Below are positions 17,621 through 25,888 of a DNA stretch of 64,000 nucleotides, piece after piece. Where the stretch lies: the NCBI GenBank assembly GCA_030527185.1, contig JAUNBF010000001.1, positions 1 through 64,000 on the forward strand, in the 5' to 3' direction. Both the position numbers and the translations under genes were made by a program. Under the pieces are notes generated by a model that worked only from the letters and a program-made list of their open reading frames with translations, had not been told where the DNA came from and ran no database searches. Within the stretch, counting starts at the first letter, position 1. Each line of letters opens with the position of its first letter. Source of the stretch: Planctomycetia bacterium. Its GTDB lineage: Bacteria > Planctomycetota > Planctomycetia > Pirellulales > Thermoguttaceae.

Positions 17621-17930
17621 TGAATCAAAAAGTGTGCAAGCAGCGCCAATACCTGCGGCGCTGCCGCTACTAAAAGTCTTTGGAAGGAGAGGTCTGGAGA
17701 GGAGAACTCTTTCTTTAGAAAGGTTTCCTCTCCACGGCGGTTCCGTCTTAACGGGAAAGTGGCTATCGGCTTGCCGCAAGCCGCGCTGCGCCTGGCCGAA
17801 GAACCTGTCAGGTTGGAAGTGTTCATTCCCCACCCCCATACCTTTTTTGTTGACTGTATGTTATAGTGAGTTTGTCAGCCCGGTTTGGGTGGGCTGTATC
17901 CAACGATTGTCTAACAGGAAAGGACTCAAC
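17621..17930 (+). other. Intergenic region with hairpins upstream of the ceramidase-like gene
   Basis: No gene. A perfect 8-base stem GCAGCGCC/GGCGCTGC (17640-17647, 17657-17664) follows the PEP-CTERM stop but lacks a T-tract. A second stem CGGCTTG/CAAGCCG lies at 17767-17783. A TATAGT at 17862-17867 could be a -10 element but has no convincing -35. AGGAAAGGA at 17916-17924 is the ribosome site of the next gene. Confidence 0.5.
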
Positions 17931-19340
17931 ATGGGACGGTGGTTTTTCTATGGAATGATGGGTTGGCTGGTGAGTGCGGGGTTGGCCTGGGGCGGGGAAT
18001 TGCAATGCGGCGTGGCCGTCCGCGACATTACTCCTCCGCTCCCCTTTCCGATGGCAGGTTACTACCATCATCGGCTCTCCACGGGAACGTCCGACCCGCT
18101 GTTGGCCAAGGCGATGGTCTTTCAGCAGGAGGATGAACGTGTTGTTTTGCTGATTTGCGACACGATTACGATCAATGAGTCGGTTTCGGCGGAGATTCGT
18201 CGGCGAGTGCAGGAAAAATTGGGAATTTCGCCCGAAGCGGTGGTGATTACCGCGACGCACACCCACACTGGCCCCATCCGTGACACCTACCAACCGCACA
18301 TCACACCGGAAGAGAATGCCAAGGCGGTGGCGGAAGGGGATTACCGGAAGTTCAACTACTCCTGTTTCTGGGTCGAGCAGGGAATGCGGGCTATTGAGGA
18401 GGCAGCCCAAAATTTACGTCCGGTCGCGCTGCGTGTTGTCAGGACGAATATCGACAATCTTTCGTTCAACCGCCGCTTTCACATGAAGGATTCTTCCGAA
18501 GTGCGGTTCAATCCCGGCATCAAGAATCCGAACATTCTCCGCCCGGCGGGGCCGATTGACCCGGAGGCGTTTTTGATGGTTCTGGAGAATCCTGAAACTG
18601 CGAAACCATTTGCGTCCCTCTCCAATTTTGCACTCCATCTCGATACCACGGGGGGCAACCTTTTCAGTGCCGACTATCCGTTCTATCTTTCGGAGGAGTT
18701 GCGGAAAAAATTCGGGCAAGATTTTCTCTCCGTTTTTGGCACCGGTCCCTGCGGCGACATCAACCATATTGATGTGACGGGGGAATATCGCCGAAAAGCT
18801 CCGCAAATTGGAGCGGAACTGGGGCAACACCTCGTGAAAGCGTGGGAAACGCAGGCTGCGGCAACGGCACTGGAGAAACCGGCGTTGTCTGCCTGGTCGA
18901 AAACAATTTCCTGGAATCGACGGCAATATTCTGCGGAAGAGGTGCAAAAAGCGAAGGAGGTTCGGGAGGAAATTCACAATCCCGCGTCGAAATATACGTT
19001 TTTGGAACGTGTGAAGGCAGGGATGGTGCTGCGATTGGAAAAATGGCCGCCGCAGATGGCGTTGGAGGTGCAGGTTTTGCGACTTTCGCACGATACCGCC
19101 ATCGTGACGCTGCCGGGAGAGATTTTCGTGGAATTGGGCATGGCAATTAAAAAAGCGTCGCCATTCCGCAACACGCTGGTTCTGGAGCTTGCGCAGAAAG
19201 ACATTATTTACGTTCCGACCCAAAAAGCGTTCGGCGAAGGGAGCTACGAAACGGTCAACTCCATGATCGAGCCGGGCGGTGGCGAAAAATTGGTCGAAAC
19301 CGCACTGGAAGGGTTGAATGCGCTGAAAAAGTCGCTTTGA
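17931..19340 (+). CDS. Neutral/alkaline ceramidase-like secreted protein
   Basis: 469 residues. The ATG at 17931 follows AGGAAAGGA and opens a signal peptide (MGRWFFYGMMGWLVSAGLAWGG). The body matches the N-terminal domain of neutral ceramidases: GVAVRDITPPLPFPMAGYY at the start, TATHTHTGP near residues 107-115 (zinc-ligand His motif), and GPCGDINHID. The short C-terminal domain of true ceramidases seems to be missing, as in many Planctomycete relatives. These are usually annotated as hypothetical hydrolases, so amide hydrolysis of a lipid or sugar substrate is only a family-level guess. It probably forms an operon with the isomerase and PHP genes, given gaps of under 20 bases. Confidence 0.8.
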   Translation: MGRWFFYGMMGWLVSAGLAWGGELQCGVAVRDITPPLPFPMAGYYHHRLSTGTSDPLLAKAMVFQQEDERVVLLICDTITINESVSAEIRRRVQEKLGISPEAVVITATHTHTGPIRDTYQPHITPEENAKAVAEGDYRKFNYSCFWVEQGMRAIEEAAQNLRPVALRVVRTNIDNLSFNRRFHMKDSSEVRFNPGIKNPNILRPAGPIDPEAFLMVLENPETAKPFASLSNFALHLDTTGGNLFSADYPFYLSEELRKKFGQDFLSVFGTGPCGDINHIDVTGEYRRKAPQIGAELGQHLVKAWETQAAATALEKPALSAWSKTISWNRRQYSAEEVQKAKEVREEIHNPASKYTFLERVKAGMVLRLEKWPPQMALEVQVLRLSHDTAIVTLPGEIFVELGMAIKKASPFRNTLVLELAQKDIIYVPTQKAFGEGSYETVNSMIEPGGGEKLVETALEGLNALKKSL

Positions 19341-19358
19341 AAGAGAGTGAGGACAGGT

Positions 19359-20240
19359 ATGATGAAAAGAAACGCCCTTTCGCTCCAGAGTTCGGTGGTG
19401 GGGAGAGCCAATCTGCGCATGTATATCCAGGCGGCTCGCGAAGCTGGTTTTGACTGCGTGGAACCTTCCAAAGTCCAACTGGAATACTTTTTTCAGGCTG
19501 GATTCTCCCCGGAGGAGGTGAAGTTGCTATTGGGTAATCTGGAGATTGCTTCGGTTGGCTGGCTTTCCGATATTGAACGGCAGGGGGAGGATTTTGTTGC
19601 CCTGATGAAAGAGGCGGAAACGCTCTTTGCCATGGCCGCAGCGATCGGGAGCCATGCCGTCGAAATCATCAACGGGCCAGTGGATTGGCACGCCGTGGAC
19701 TGTTATCGACGTGGCGTTCCCTACGATGGTTACCGAGGACTGCTGGGACTTCCCATCGAAGAGCAACATCGGCTGACGGTCAAAAATATGCAGGCTTTGG
19801 CAGATTTGGCAAAATCGTTCGGTTTAACGTTGTTTTTTGAGCCGTTGTGCTGGACCCCCATCCCTTCTCTCCGGGAGGGAATCCCTCTTGTCGAAAGAGC
19901 GGAACGGGATAACCTGAAAATTGTTGTCGATTTTTATCATAACTATGTCGCTGGATTGGATGGTGATTTTCTCTCACGAATCCCGAAAGAGTGGATTCTT
20001 GGCGTTCATATTTGCAACTCCCGCAAACCGGATGGTCGGGTGCCGTGTGAAGAAATCTTTCGGGATGTGGCTTTTTACGAAGGGGAAATTCCCATCCATG
20101 ATTGGGTCGAGGCGGTGAAAGCAACCGGTTTTCAGGGCTGGTGGGCTTACGAGACGTTCTCCAAACGGGAAGCGGAGGAAGAGGTTCGTGAATTTGCCAA
20201 ATATGTGCATGGCGAACTGAAAAAACTGGTTGGAGTTTGA
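19359..20240 (+). CDS. Sugar phosphate isomerase/epimerase-like TIM-barrel protein
   Basis: 293 residues of the xylose-isomerase-like (AP endonuclease 2) fold. Visible elements are RMYIQAAREAGFDCVEPS, then FEPLCW with a metal-binding Glu, IVVDFYHNYVAG (Asp and His ligands), GVHICNSRKPDGRVP and WWAYETFSKREAEEE near the end. The start at 19359 follows GAGG; a GTG at 19347 is less likely. No signal peptide, so it is cytoplasmic. It lies 18 bases after the ceramidase-like gene and touches the PHP gene. The substrate is unknown; relatives isomerise or epimerise keto-sugars, often in inositol or glycan breakdown. Confidence 0.82.
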   Translation: MMKRNALSLQSSVVGRANLRMYIQAAREAGFDCVEPSKVQLEYFFQAGFSPEEVKLLLGNLEIASVGWLSDIERQGEDFVALMKEAETLFAMAAAIGSHAVEIINGPVDWHAVDCYRRGVPYDGYRGLLGLPIEEQHRLTVKNMQALADLAKSFGLTLFFEPLCWTPIPSLREGIPLVERAERDNLKIVVDFYHNYVAGLDGDFLSRIPKEWILGVHICNSRKPDGRVPCEEIFRDVAFYEGEIPIHDWVEAVKATGFQGWWAYETFSKREAEEEVREFAKYVHGELKKLVGV

Positions 20241-20257
20241 TTTGCGGAGAAGTTTTT

Positions 20258-21196
20258 ATGATCGACTTGCATCTCCACAGTTGTTACAGCAACGATGGGG
20301 AATGGACACCACGGGCTTTGGTGCAAAAGTGCGCGGATTTGGGAATCGGCGGGATGTCCATCACCGACCACAATTGCGTCCGGGCAAACCGGGAGGCAGA
20401 GGTGGCGGCCAAAGAATACGGTATTCGGTACATTCCCGGTATTGAAATCGACTGCGTTTATGACGGAAGTCCTTTTCATGTGCTGGGATATGGAATCGAC
20501 TTTTCAAGTCCCGATTTTGAAACGATCGAAAAAAACGTTCGATCACAAGGTCGGGAAGCGTCTTTGCAAATGCTTGCGAAAACGCAGGCTCTGGGATTTG
20601 CTATCACGGAAGCGGAAATGGAGTATGCCGCCCGGGAAAGCTACTGGCCGGAAACGTGGACGGGGGAAATGTTTGCGGAAGTGCTGTTGTCGAAGGCGGA
20701 ATACGCTTCTCACGAACGACTGCGCCCATATCGGGCAGGGGGAGCAAGAGATGACAATCCGCTTGTCAATTTTTATTGGGATTTTTATTCGCAGGGGAAA
20801 CCATGCCATGTGGAAATCCATTATCCACCGATGCGGGAAATCGTCGATCGGATTCACCAAAATGGTGGCTTGGCCGTGCTGGCTCATCCCGGTATGAATC
20901 TGAAAGGGAAAGAATGGCTGCTGGAGGGAATTGTCCAACTGGGTATCGACGGACTGGAAGCATTTAGCAGTTACCACTCCCCTCAGGAAGCCCAGAAGTA
21001 TTGGCAGGAGGCCAAAAAACATGCCCTGTTGACAACATGTGGCAGTGATTTTCACGGAAAAACAAAACCTGCCATTGTTTTAGGCAATCATGGTGGTTGG
21101 CTTGCTGAAGAAACCGTATGGGAAGTTCTGTTACGGCATTCAACAAATAAATGTTCAGAAAACCTCCATTCCACTTCTCTGGATGAGAGTGAATAG
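20258..21196 (+). CDS. PHP-domain phosphoesterase
   Basis: 312 residues. It starts at an ATG 12 bases after GGAGAAG. All metal-binding blocks of the PHP family are present: DLHLHS (HxH, residues 3-8), SITDHN, PGIEIDC, LAHPGMN and CGSDFHGKTKP. This group includes RNase AM-type 5'-3' exoribonucleases and nucleoside bisphosphate phosphatases (YciV/TrpH-like), which fits the length and motif order, so hydrolysis of a phosphate ester or RNA 5' ends is likely. It is the last gene of the operon and is closed by a bidirectional terminator shared with pnp. Confidence 0.85.
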   Translation: MIDLHLHSCYSNDGEWTPRALVQKCADLGIGGMSITDHNCVRANREAEVAAKEYGIRYIPGIEIDCVYDGSPFHVLGYGIDFSSPDFETIEKNVRSQGREASLQMLAKTQALGFAITEAEMEYAARESYWPETWTGEMFAEVLLSKAEYASHERLRPYRAGGARDDNPLVNFYWDFYSQGKPCHVEIHYPPMREIVDRIHQNGGLAVLAHPGMNLKGKEWLLEGIVQLGIDGLEAFSSYHSPQEAQKYWQEAKKHALLTTCGSDFHGKTKPAIVLGNHGGWLAEETVWEVLLRHSTNKCSENLHSTSLDESE

Positions 21197-21285
21197 ACCA
21201 GGCATTGGACCCCGAGGCTATGTGGCTAAAGTCCTGAACCTCGGTAGAATACACACAATCTGCCAACTTGCGTAGGAAAATAGAA

Positions 21286-21325
21286 AAACTCCCATTTTTC
21301 AGCAAAAACCAAAAAATAGGAGTCT
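21286..21325. terminator. Bidirectional terminator between the PHP gene and pnp
   Basis: A 12-base stem pairs ACTCCCATTTTT (21288-21299) with AAAAATAGGAGT (21312-21323), with one G-T pair. A-rich and T-rich flanks make it work in both directions, ending the convergent PHP (plus) and pnp (minus) transcripts. Confidence 0.75.
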
Positions 21326-21346
21326 ATTCTCTATTTTCCGTAAAGA

Positions 21347-23473
21347 TTATTCGCCTTTGTCCGTTTCGCCCAGTTCCAGCAGGGCTGCTTTACGGCTCAA
21401 TTTCACACGATCCTGTTCGTCAATGTCGATAACCTTCACTTTCAGAAGGTCTCCCATTGAGCAAATTTCGGAAACTTTAGAAACATAGCCGTCGGAAAGT
21501 TCGCTGATGTGGCATAAACCGTCACGTCCGGGAAGAATCTCCACGAAAGCCCCGAAATCTTTCACACTCGTCACACGGCCTTCATAAATCCGGCCAATCT
21601 CGACGGTAGCGGTAATCGCGTCGACTTGCTTCAAAGCATCCTGGGCAGATTCAAAGTTACTACTCGAAACGATAACGGTTCCGTTTTCTTCAATATCAAT
21701 GCTGGCTCCCGTAGCATCCTGAATGGCACGAATCGTTTTGCCGCCAGGGCCAATCAGCAGGCCAATCTTTTCAGGATTGATTTTGGTGCGAAGTAGCCGT
21801 GGTGCCCATTCCGAAATGTCCGGTCGCGGACGGGGAATGGTGCGAAGCATATTTCGCAAAATTTCAATTCTTGCTTCGCGAGATTGAGACAACGTTGCCC
21901 GGATAATATCGTTACTGATACCATTCACCTTCAAGTCGAGTTGGATTCCCGTAATACCATTTTGGGTTCCAGCCACTTTGAAATCCATATCGCCATAGTG
22001 GTCTTCGTCACCAATAATGTCGGTCAGCAAAGTCCATTTTTCGTTGCTTTCCTTGACCAGACCAACGGAGATGCCCGCCACGGGATTGGTGATGGGGACT
22101 CCCGCGTCCATCAAACCGAGAGTGGCTCCACAGACCGAAGCCATGGAACTGGAACCGTTCGACTCCAGAATGTCCGAAATGATACGGATGGTGTAAGGGA
22201 ATTCCTTGTTGTCTGGCAAAACGGTCTTGACACTTCTCTCCGCCAACGCGCCGTGACCAATCTCGCGACGGCCAGGACTACGCACCGGACGGCATTCCCC
22301 AACCGAAAAAGGTGGAAAATAATAGTCCAACATGAATTTCTTGGAGTATTCCTCGAATAATCCATCCACACGCTGCTCATCACGTGTTGTTCCCAGCGTC
22401 ACGGTAATCAAAGACTGCGTTTCGCCACGCTGAAAAACTGCCGAACCATGAACTCGCGGAAGGACACCCACACGACAGCTAATCGGACGAATTTCCTTCA
22501 AGCCACGACCATCAGGACGGCAACCACTCAAAATCTGGTCTCGGACGACCTTCTTTTCCAACTCTTCCAACACCGACGCCAGCCGTTTCGGACAAATCGC
22601 CCCTTCGGCCTGGGGGTCAGGAATGAGTTCCGACTCGATCTGCGCTTTCAACTCCTGGACTTTTTCCGCCCGTTCCAGTTTTCCAACCGTATGTTTGGCA
22701 GCATAATAGGCATCATAATAACGCTGTCGGACTTTCTCAAAAAGACCATCATCTTCCGGGACGGCATATTCCCGTTTGACAGGAGCCACCTTTTCCAGAA
22801 ATTCACGCTGAAGCTGATTGATTTCACGAATGCAGGTGTGTGCTTCCTCAATTGCCTGCATCATCAACTCTTCCGGCATTTCCCGTGAGAAACCTTCGAT
22901 CATCAAAATGGAGTCTTCATTCCCGGAAATGACCAAATCGAGATCACTTTCATCCAATTCATCCTGCGTCGGGAAGGGAATCAGGCATCCATCCACACAT
23001 GCCAGACGAACAGAACTGATGGGGCCTAAAAAGGGGAGTGGCGAAATAGCCAGCGAAGCACTCGCGCCATTCATGGCCAACATGTCGCCGTCGTGCTGGC
23101 GGTCACTGGCCAGAACCGTTGCCAAAACCTGCACCTCATCCCGGAACCATTCAGGGAAAAGAGGACGAATCGGACGGTCGATCAGACGTGACGTCAACGT
23201 TTCCTTCAACGTCGGACGACCTTCCCGTTTCAGAAAACCACCTGGAAATTTTCCTGCCGCGGCGACTCGTTCACGATAATCGCATGTCAGTGGGAAAAAG
23301 TCACTTTCAAAAGAAGTGGGGGCACTCGTCGAAGCAACCAGAACAATTGTATCCCCATAACCTACCAGACAACTCCCTGCTGCCTGTTTTGCCAATTCTC
23401 CTGTTTCAAACCAAAGAATTTCCTTGCCAATTTTTTTCTCAACACGCACTTTTTTTGTTTCTGCTACCTGCAT
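21347..23473 (-). CDS. pnp: Polyribonucleotide nucleotidyltransferase (PNPase)
   Basis: 708 residues, the normal length. Two RNase PH domains are separated by a helical linker: the first with YRERVAAAGKFPGGF and GRPTLKETLTSRLIDRPIRP, the second with GSAVFQRGETQSL and FPPFSVGECRPVRSPGRREIGHGALAERS. A KH domain (GLLIGPGGKTIRAIQ) and a C-terminal S1 domain (YEGRVTSVKDFGAFVEI) follow. It degrades RNA 3' to 5' by phosphorolysis as part of mRNA turnover, in the cytoplasm. The ATG at 23473 gives the usual MQ...KVRVEKKIG start; an upstream TTG adds 13 residues and is less likely. It lies downstream of rpsO in the conserved bacterial order. Confidence 0.97.
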   Translation of the reverse strand: MQVAETKKVRVEKKIGKEILWFETGELAKQAAGSCLVGYGDTIVLVASTSAPTSFESDFFPLTCDYRERVAAAGKFPGGFLKREGRPTLKETLTSRLIDRPIRPLFPEWFRDEVQVLATVLASDRQHDGDMLAMNGASASLAISPLPFLGPISSVRLACVDGCLIPFPTQDELDESDLDLVISGNEDSILMIEGFSREMPEELMMQAIEEAHTCIREINQLQREFLEKVAPVKREYAVPEDDGLFEKVRQRYYDAYYAAKHTVGKLERAEKVQELKAQIESELIPDPQAEGAICPKRLASVLEELEKKVVRDQILSGCRPDGRGLKEIRPISCRVGVLPRVHGSAVFQRGETQSLITVTLGTTRDEQRVDGLFEEYSKKFMLDYYFPPFSVGECRPVRSPGRREIGHGALAERSVKTVLPDNKEFPYTIRIISDILESNGSSSMASVCGATLGLMDAGVPITNPVAGISVGLVKESNEKWTLLTDIIGDEDHYGDMDFKVAGTQNGITGIQLDLKVNGISNDIIRATLSQSREARIEILRNMLRTIPRPRPDISEWAPRLLRTKINPEKIGLLIGPGGKTIRAIQDATGASIDIEENGTVIVSSSNFESAQDALKQVDAITATVEIGRIYEGRVTSVKDFGAFVEILPGRDGLCHISELSDGYVSKVSEICSMGDLLKVKVIDIDEQDRVKLSRKAALLELGETDKGE

Positions 23474-23524
23474 TCCTTGTCCATCTCTTTCTTCACCTAC
23501 GAAATGAAACAAAAAACAGCAAAA

Positions 23525-23577
23525 ACAAAACAGGATTCATTGCTAGCGTTGATCCTGCCTCATGAATCCTGTTTTTC
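23525..23577 (-). terminator. Hairpin terminator between rpsO and pnp
   Basis: On the minus strand a 14-base stem, AAAACAGGATTCAT with ATGAATCCTGTTTT, is followed by GTTTTT. It stands 52 bases upstream of the pnp start, in the place where E. coli carries the rpsO terminator and RNase III processing site, and probably lets only part of the transcript read into pnp. Confidence 0.8.
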
Positions 23578-23683
23578 ATTCCATTTTCATGACATCCTTT
23601 ACTTTTGTTTCTATTCGATGGATGCCTGACAGTCCTTTAACATGCCCCCTTGGGACATCGACATCGAAAAGAATCCTTATCTC

Positions 23684-23953
23684 TTACTTACGAATATTCA
23701 ATTTCTGAATAATGTCAAGATAACGCTGAGGGTCTACCCCCTTCAGATAATCCAACAAGCCACGACGCTGGCTAACCAGTCTCAGAAGCCCACGACGACA
23801 GGCGTAATCTTTGTTATTCGCCTGCATGTGTTCGGTCAATGCGTTGATTCGTCGGGTCAGCAAAGCAATCTGCACTTCTGAACTACCGGTATCATTGGCA
23901 CTTCGTCGAAATTCCTGAATCGTTTCCTGTTTACGTTCTTTTGTGATAGACAT
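23684..23953 (-). CDS. rpsO: 30S ribosomal protein S15
   Basis: 89 residues, the usual length. It starts MSITKERKQETI with the ATG at 23953 and an AGAGGA upstream. Conserved S15 elements are TGSSEVQIALLTRRINALTEHM and the C-terminal DYLKGVDPQRYLDIIQKLNIRK (described in parts of the protein: S15 binds 16S rRNA through these helices). It nucleates assembly of the small-subunit platform. It is first in the rpsO-pnp pair. A TATAAT at 24053-24048 on the minus strand is a candidate -10, although its -35 is weak. Confidence 0.97.
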   Translation of the reverse strand: MSITKERKQETIQEFRRSANDTGSSEVQIALLTRRINALTEHMQANNKDYACRRGLLRLVSQRRGLLDYLKGVDPQRYLDIIQKLNIRK

Positions 23954-24312
23954 CTGTTTCGTTTTTTCCTCTGTTGACAACGGACGCGTCGTGCATCCCG
24001 AAAATAAAAAACTCCAAACTTTTCCCAAGTACAAAAAGTTAAGCCGATTATAACGGCTGCTCCAATTTTGGAAAGGGGGGCAAAGCAACTTTCCTACCGT
24101 TTTTCTTCAATTTTTACAATTTTCACAAAATTTTTTACCCGAATCCTCTTGAGACTGCTGTTCTTTTTCCTCAAAAAAGGTAAAATAAAACTACCGAAAA
24201 AATATTCATGAATCTTTTTCCAATTTCTGGAAACTGGGACACGAATAGTTACGTATTTGTAAATATAACAACCTGATAATAATTCTCCCCTGTTTTATTC
24301 GGAGAAAATGCC

Positions 24313-25824
24313 ATGAAACGAAACCTCCTGACTTCGTATTTTGCCTGGAGTCTGCTCCTGAGCGCAATTTTCTGGGTTCCCGCGACAACTTATGGACAGA
24401 GAGGTGGTCCTCCTGGAAATTCTCGTGGAAGTTCCCCCAGTGCCCGCCCGGCACCCAGCAACCGCCCCAGTCCCAGTGCCCGCCCGACTTCCGGCAGTCG
24501 TCCTTCTCAAATATCCGGGAATCGTCCTTCTTCACCTTCGCGGTTGGAGGGAACGGGAAGACCGAGTTCTCGTCCTCAATCCGCAGTGAGCAGTCGCCCC
24601 GTATCCCGTCCTAATCCGGGAATGACTTCTCGTCCCGGTACGACGGTAAGTAATCGCCCCGTATCCCGTCCTACATTGGAAATGAACGATCGTCCTCCGC
24701 AACGTCCCGGTTCGGGTTCCACGGCAGATCGTCCGGGAAATCGTCCTTCACGTCCCGACTATGACCGCCCACCGCAACGTCCCGATTATGGGCGTCCTTC
24801 GTCACGCCCCGATTACAACCGTCCGCCGCAGTATTCCCGTCCAGAAGGGTATCGTCCACCATCCCGTCCGCCGTATCCCCATTATGCCGGACATCAGCCG
24901 CACTATCACCATCCTGCCCCCCCGCCACCGCCGCGACCGGCACCACGTTATTACTACCCGTATGATCCCTACCGTTATTATGGCTGGGGACCGGTGTACC
25001 GTCCGTACTATCCCTGGTGGATTGGAGCGGCCAATTTTGGGGCGGGATTTGCCATGGGCTATACGGTAGGATCACGTCCCCTCTACTATTATTATCCCGA
25101 TTATGTGGTAACGCCATCGACCACGACGGTGGTGATTGAAAACAATACGATCGTTCAGGAAGAACCGGTTGAGAATGAGGTGATTTGGAATCCGCCGGAC
25201 GATATTCTGGAAGATGTGGAAAACCCGATTTGGGAGGAAAATGTGGAGCCTGTTCAGGTTTCCAAACCGGTTTCCGTGTTGAATCGGGATTTGAACCTTT
25301 CCAACAACACCGATTTGAGCAAAATCACGAAGGAAATGATTGATGATTCCTGGAAAACGATTCAGGAAGCGGATACTCAATTTTCTGCCGGAGAAGTTCG
25401 TGAGGCGATTCAGGGGTACAACAAGGTGATCGACAACGTTCCCGTAATGCCTGACCCCTGGTTCCGTCTGGCTTTTGCGGAGGTGTCTCAGAAGGAGTAC
25501 AATGCCGCGATGGATCATTGCCTGAAAGGGATGGAACTGTCTCGGAATTGGCCTGCCAGTCCATTTTCGCTCGATTACATGTATCAGGAAAACCAGACGA
25601 AAAAAGCGGAAGATTTGAACTTTTTGGAAAAAACGCTCCGAACGGCTCCCGACAACAGTGATTTGAACATGCTGGCGGGAATGGCCTTTTACTCCGACGG
25701 ACAATCGGAAAAAGCGGTGGAATATTTGACAAAAGCGAAAAATCTGATGCCCGATTTGGTCGATTTTGTGGACCCCATGTTGAAAAATATTGAAGAAAGT
25801 GGTAAAAAGGAAGGAGAGAAGTAA
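24313..25824 (+). CDS. Secreted Arg/Pro-rich protein with C-terminal TPR domain
   Basis: 503 residues. CGGAG precedes the ATG. A signal peptide ends near ATTYGQ. Residues about 30-200 are low-complexity repeats of Ser-Arg-Pro and Asp-Arg-Pro-Pro units (SRPVSRP, DRPPQRP, DYGRPSSRP). A Tyr/Pro/Trp-rich segment follows (PYDPYRYYGWGPVYR) with a Gly-rich hydrophobic stretch (AANFGAGFAMGYTVG). The C-terminal third has TPR-like helices (DTQFSAGEVREAIQGYNKVI, PDNSDLNMLAGMAFY). The cationic, extended region suggests binding to an anionic polymer such as cell wall or exopolysaccharide. No enzyme motif. The next gene starts 64 bases later, so the two are probably co-transcribed. Function unknown. Confidence 0.75.
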   Translation: MKRNLLTSYFAWSLLLSAIFWVPATTYGQRGGPPGNSRGSSPSARPAPSNRPSPSARPTSGSRPSQISGNRPSSPSRLEGTGRPSSRPQSAVSSRPVSRPNPGMTSRPGTTVSNRPVSRPTLEMNDRPPQRPGSGSTADRPGNRPSRPDYDRPPQRPDYGRPSSRPDYNRPPQYSRPEGYRPPSRPPYPHYAGHQPHYHHPAPPPPPRPAPRYYYPYDPYRYYGWGPVYRPYYPWWIGAANFGAGFAMGYTVGSRPLYYYYPDYVVTPSTTTVVIENNTIVQEEPVENEVIWNPPDDILEDVENPIWEENVEPVQVSKPVSVLNRDLNLSNNTDLSKITKEMIDDSWKTIQEADTQFSAGEVREAIQGYNKVIDNVPVMPDPWFRLAFAEVSQKEYNAAMDHCLKGMELSRNWPASPFSLDYMYQENQTKKAEDLNFLEKTLRTAPDNSDLNMLAGMAFYSDGQSEKAVEYLTKAKNLMPDLVDFVDPMLKNIEESGKKEGEK

Positions 25825-25888
25825 CGATTGCGGTTTTCGGGAAGTTTTTTCCGGGAACGAACCCTCCTTGGTTATCAGGAATTTCAAA

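Noticed and set aside
17850-17867. Promoter TTGACT/TATAGT before the ceramidase-like gene
   Set aside because: The two elements are only six bases apart; no -35 lies at the right distance from TATAGT.
24589-24900. Tandem repeat array resembling a CRISPR
   Set aside because: The repeats are irregular Arg-Pro codons inside a reading frame, with no uniform repeat or spacer length.
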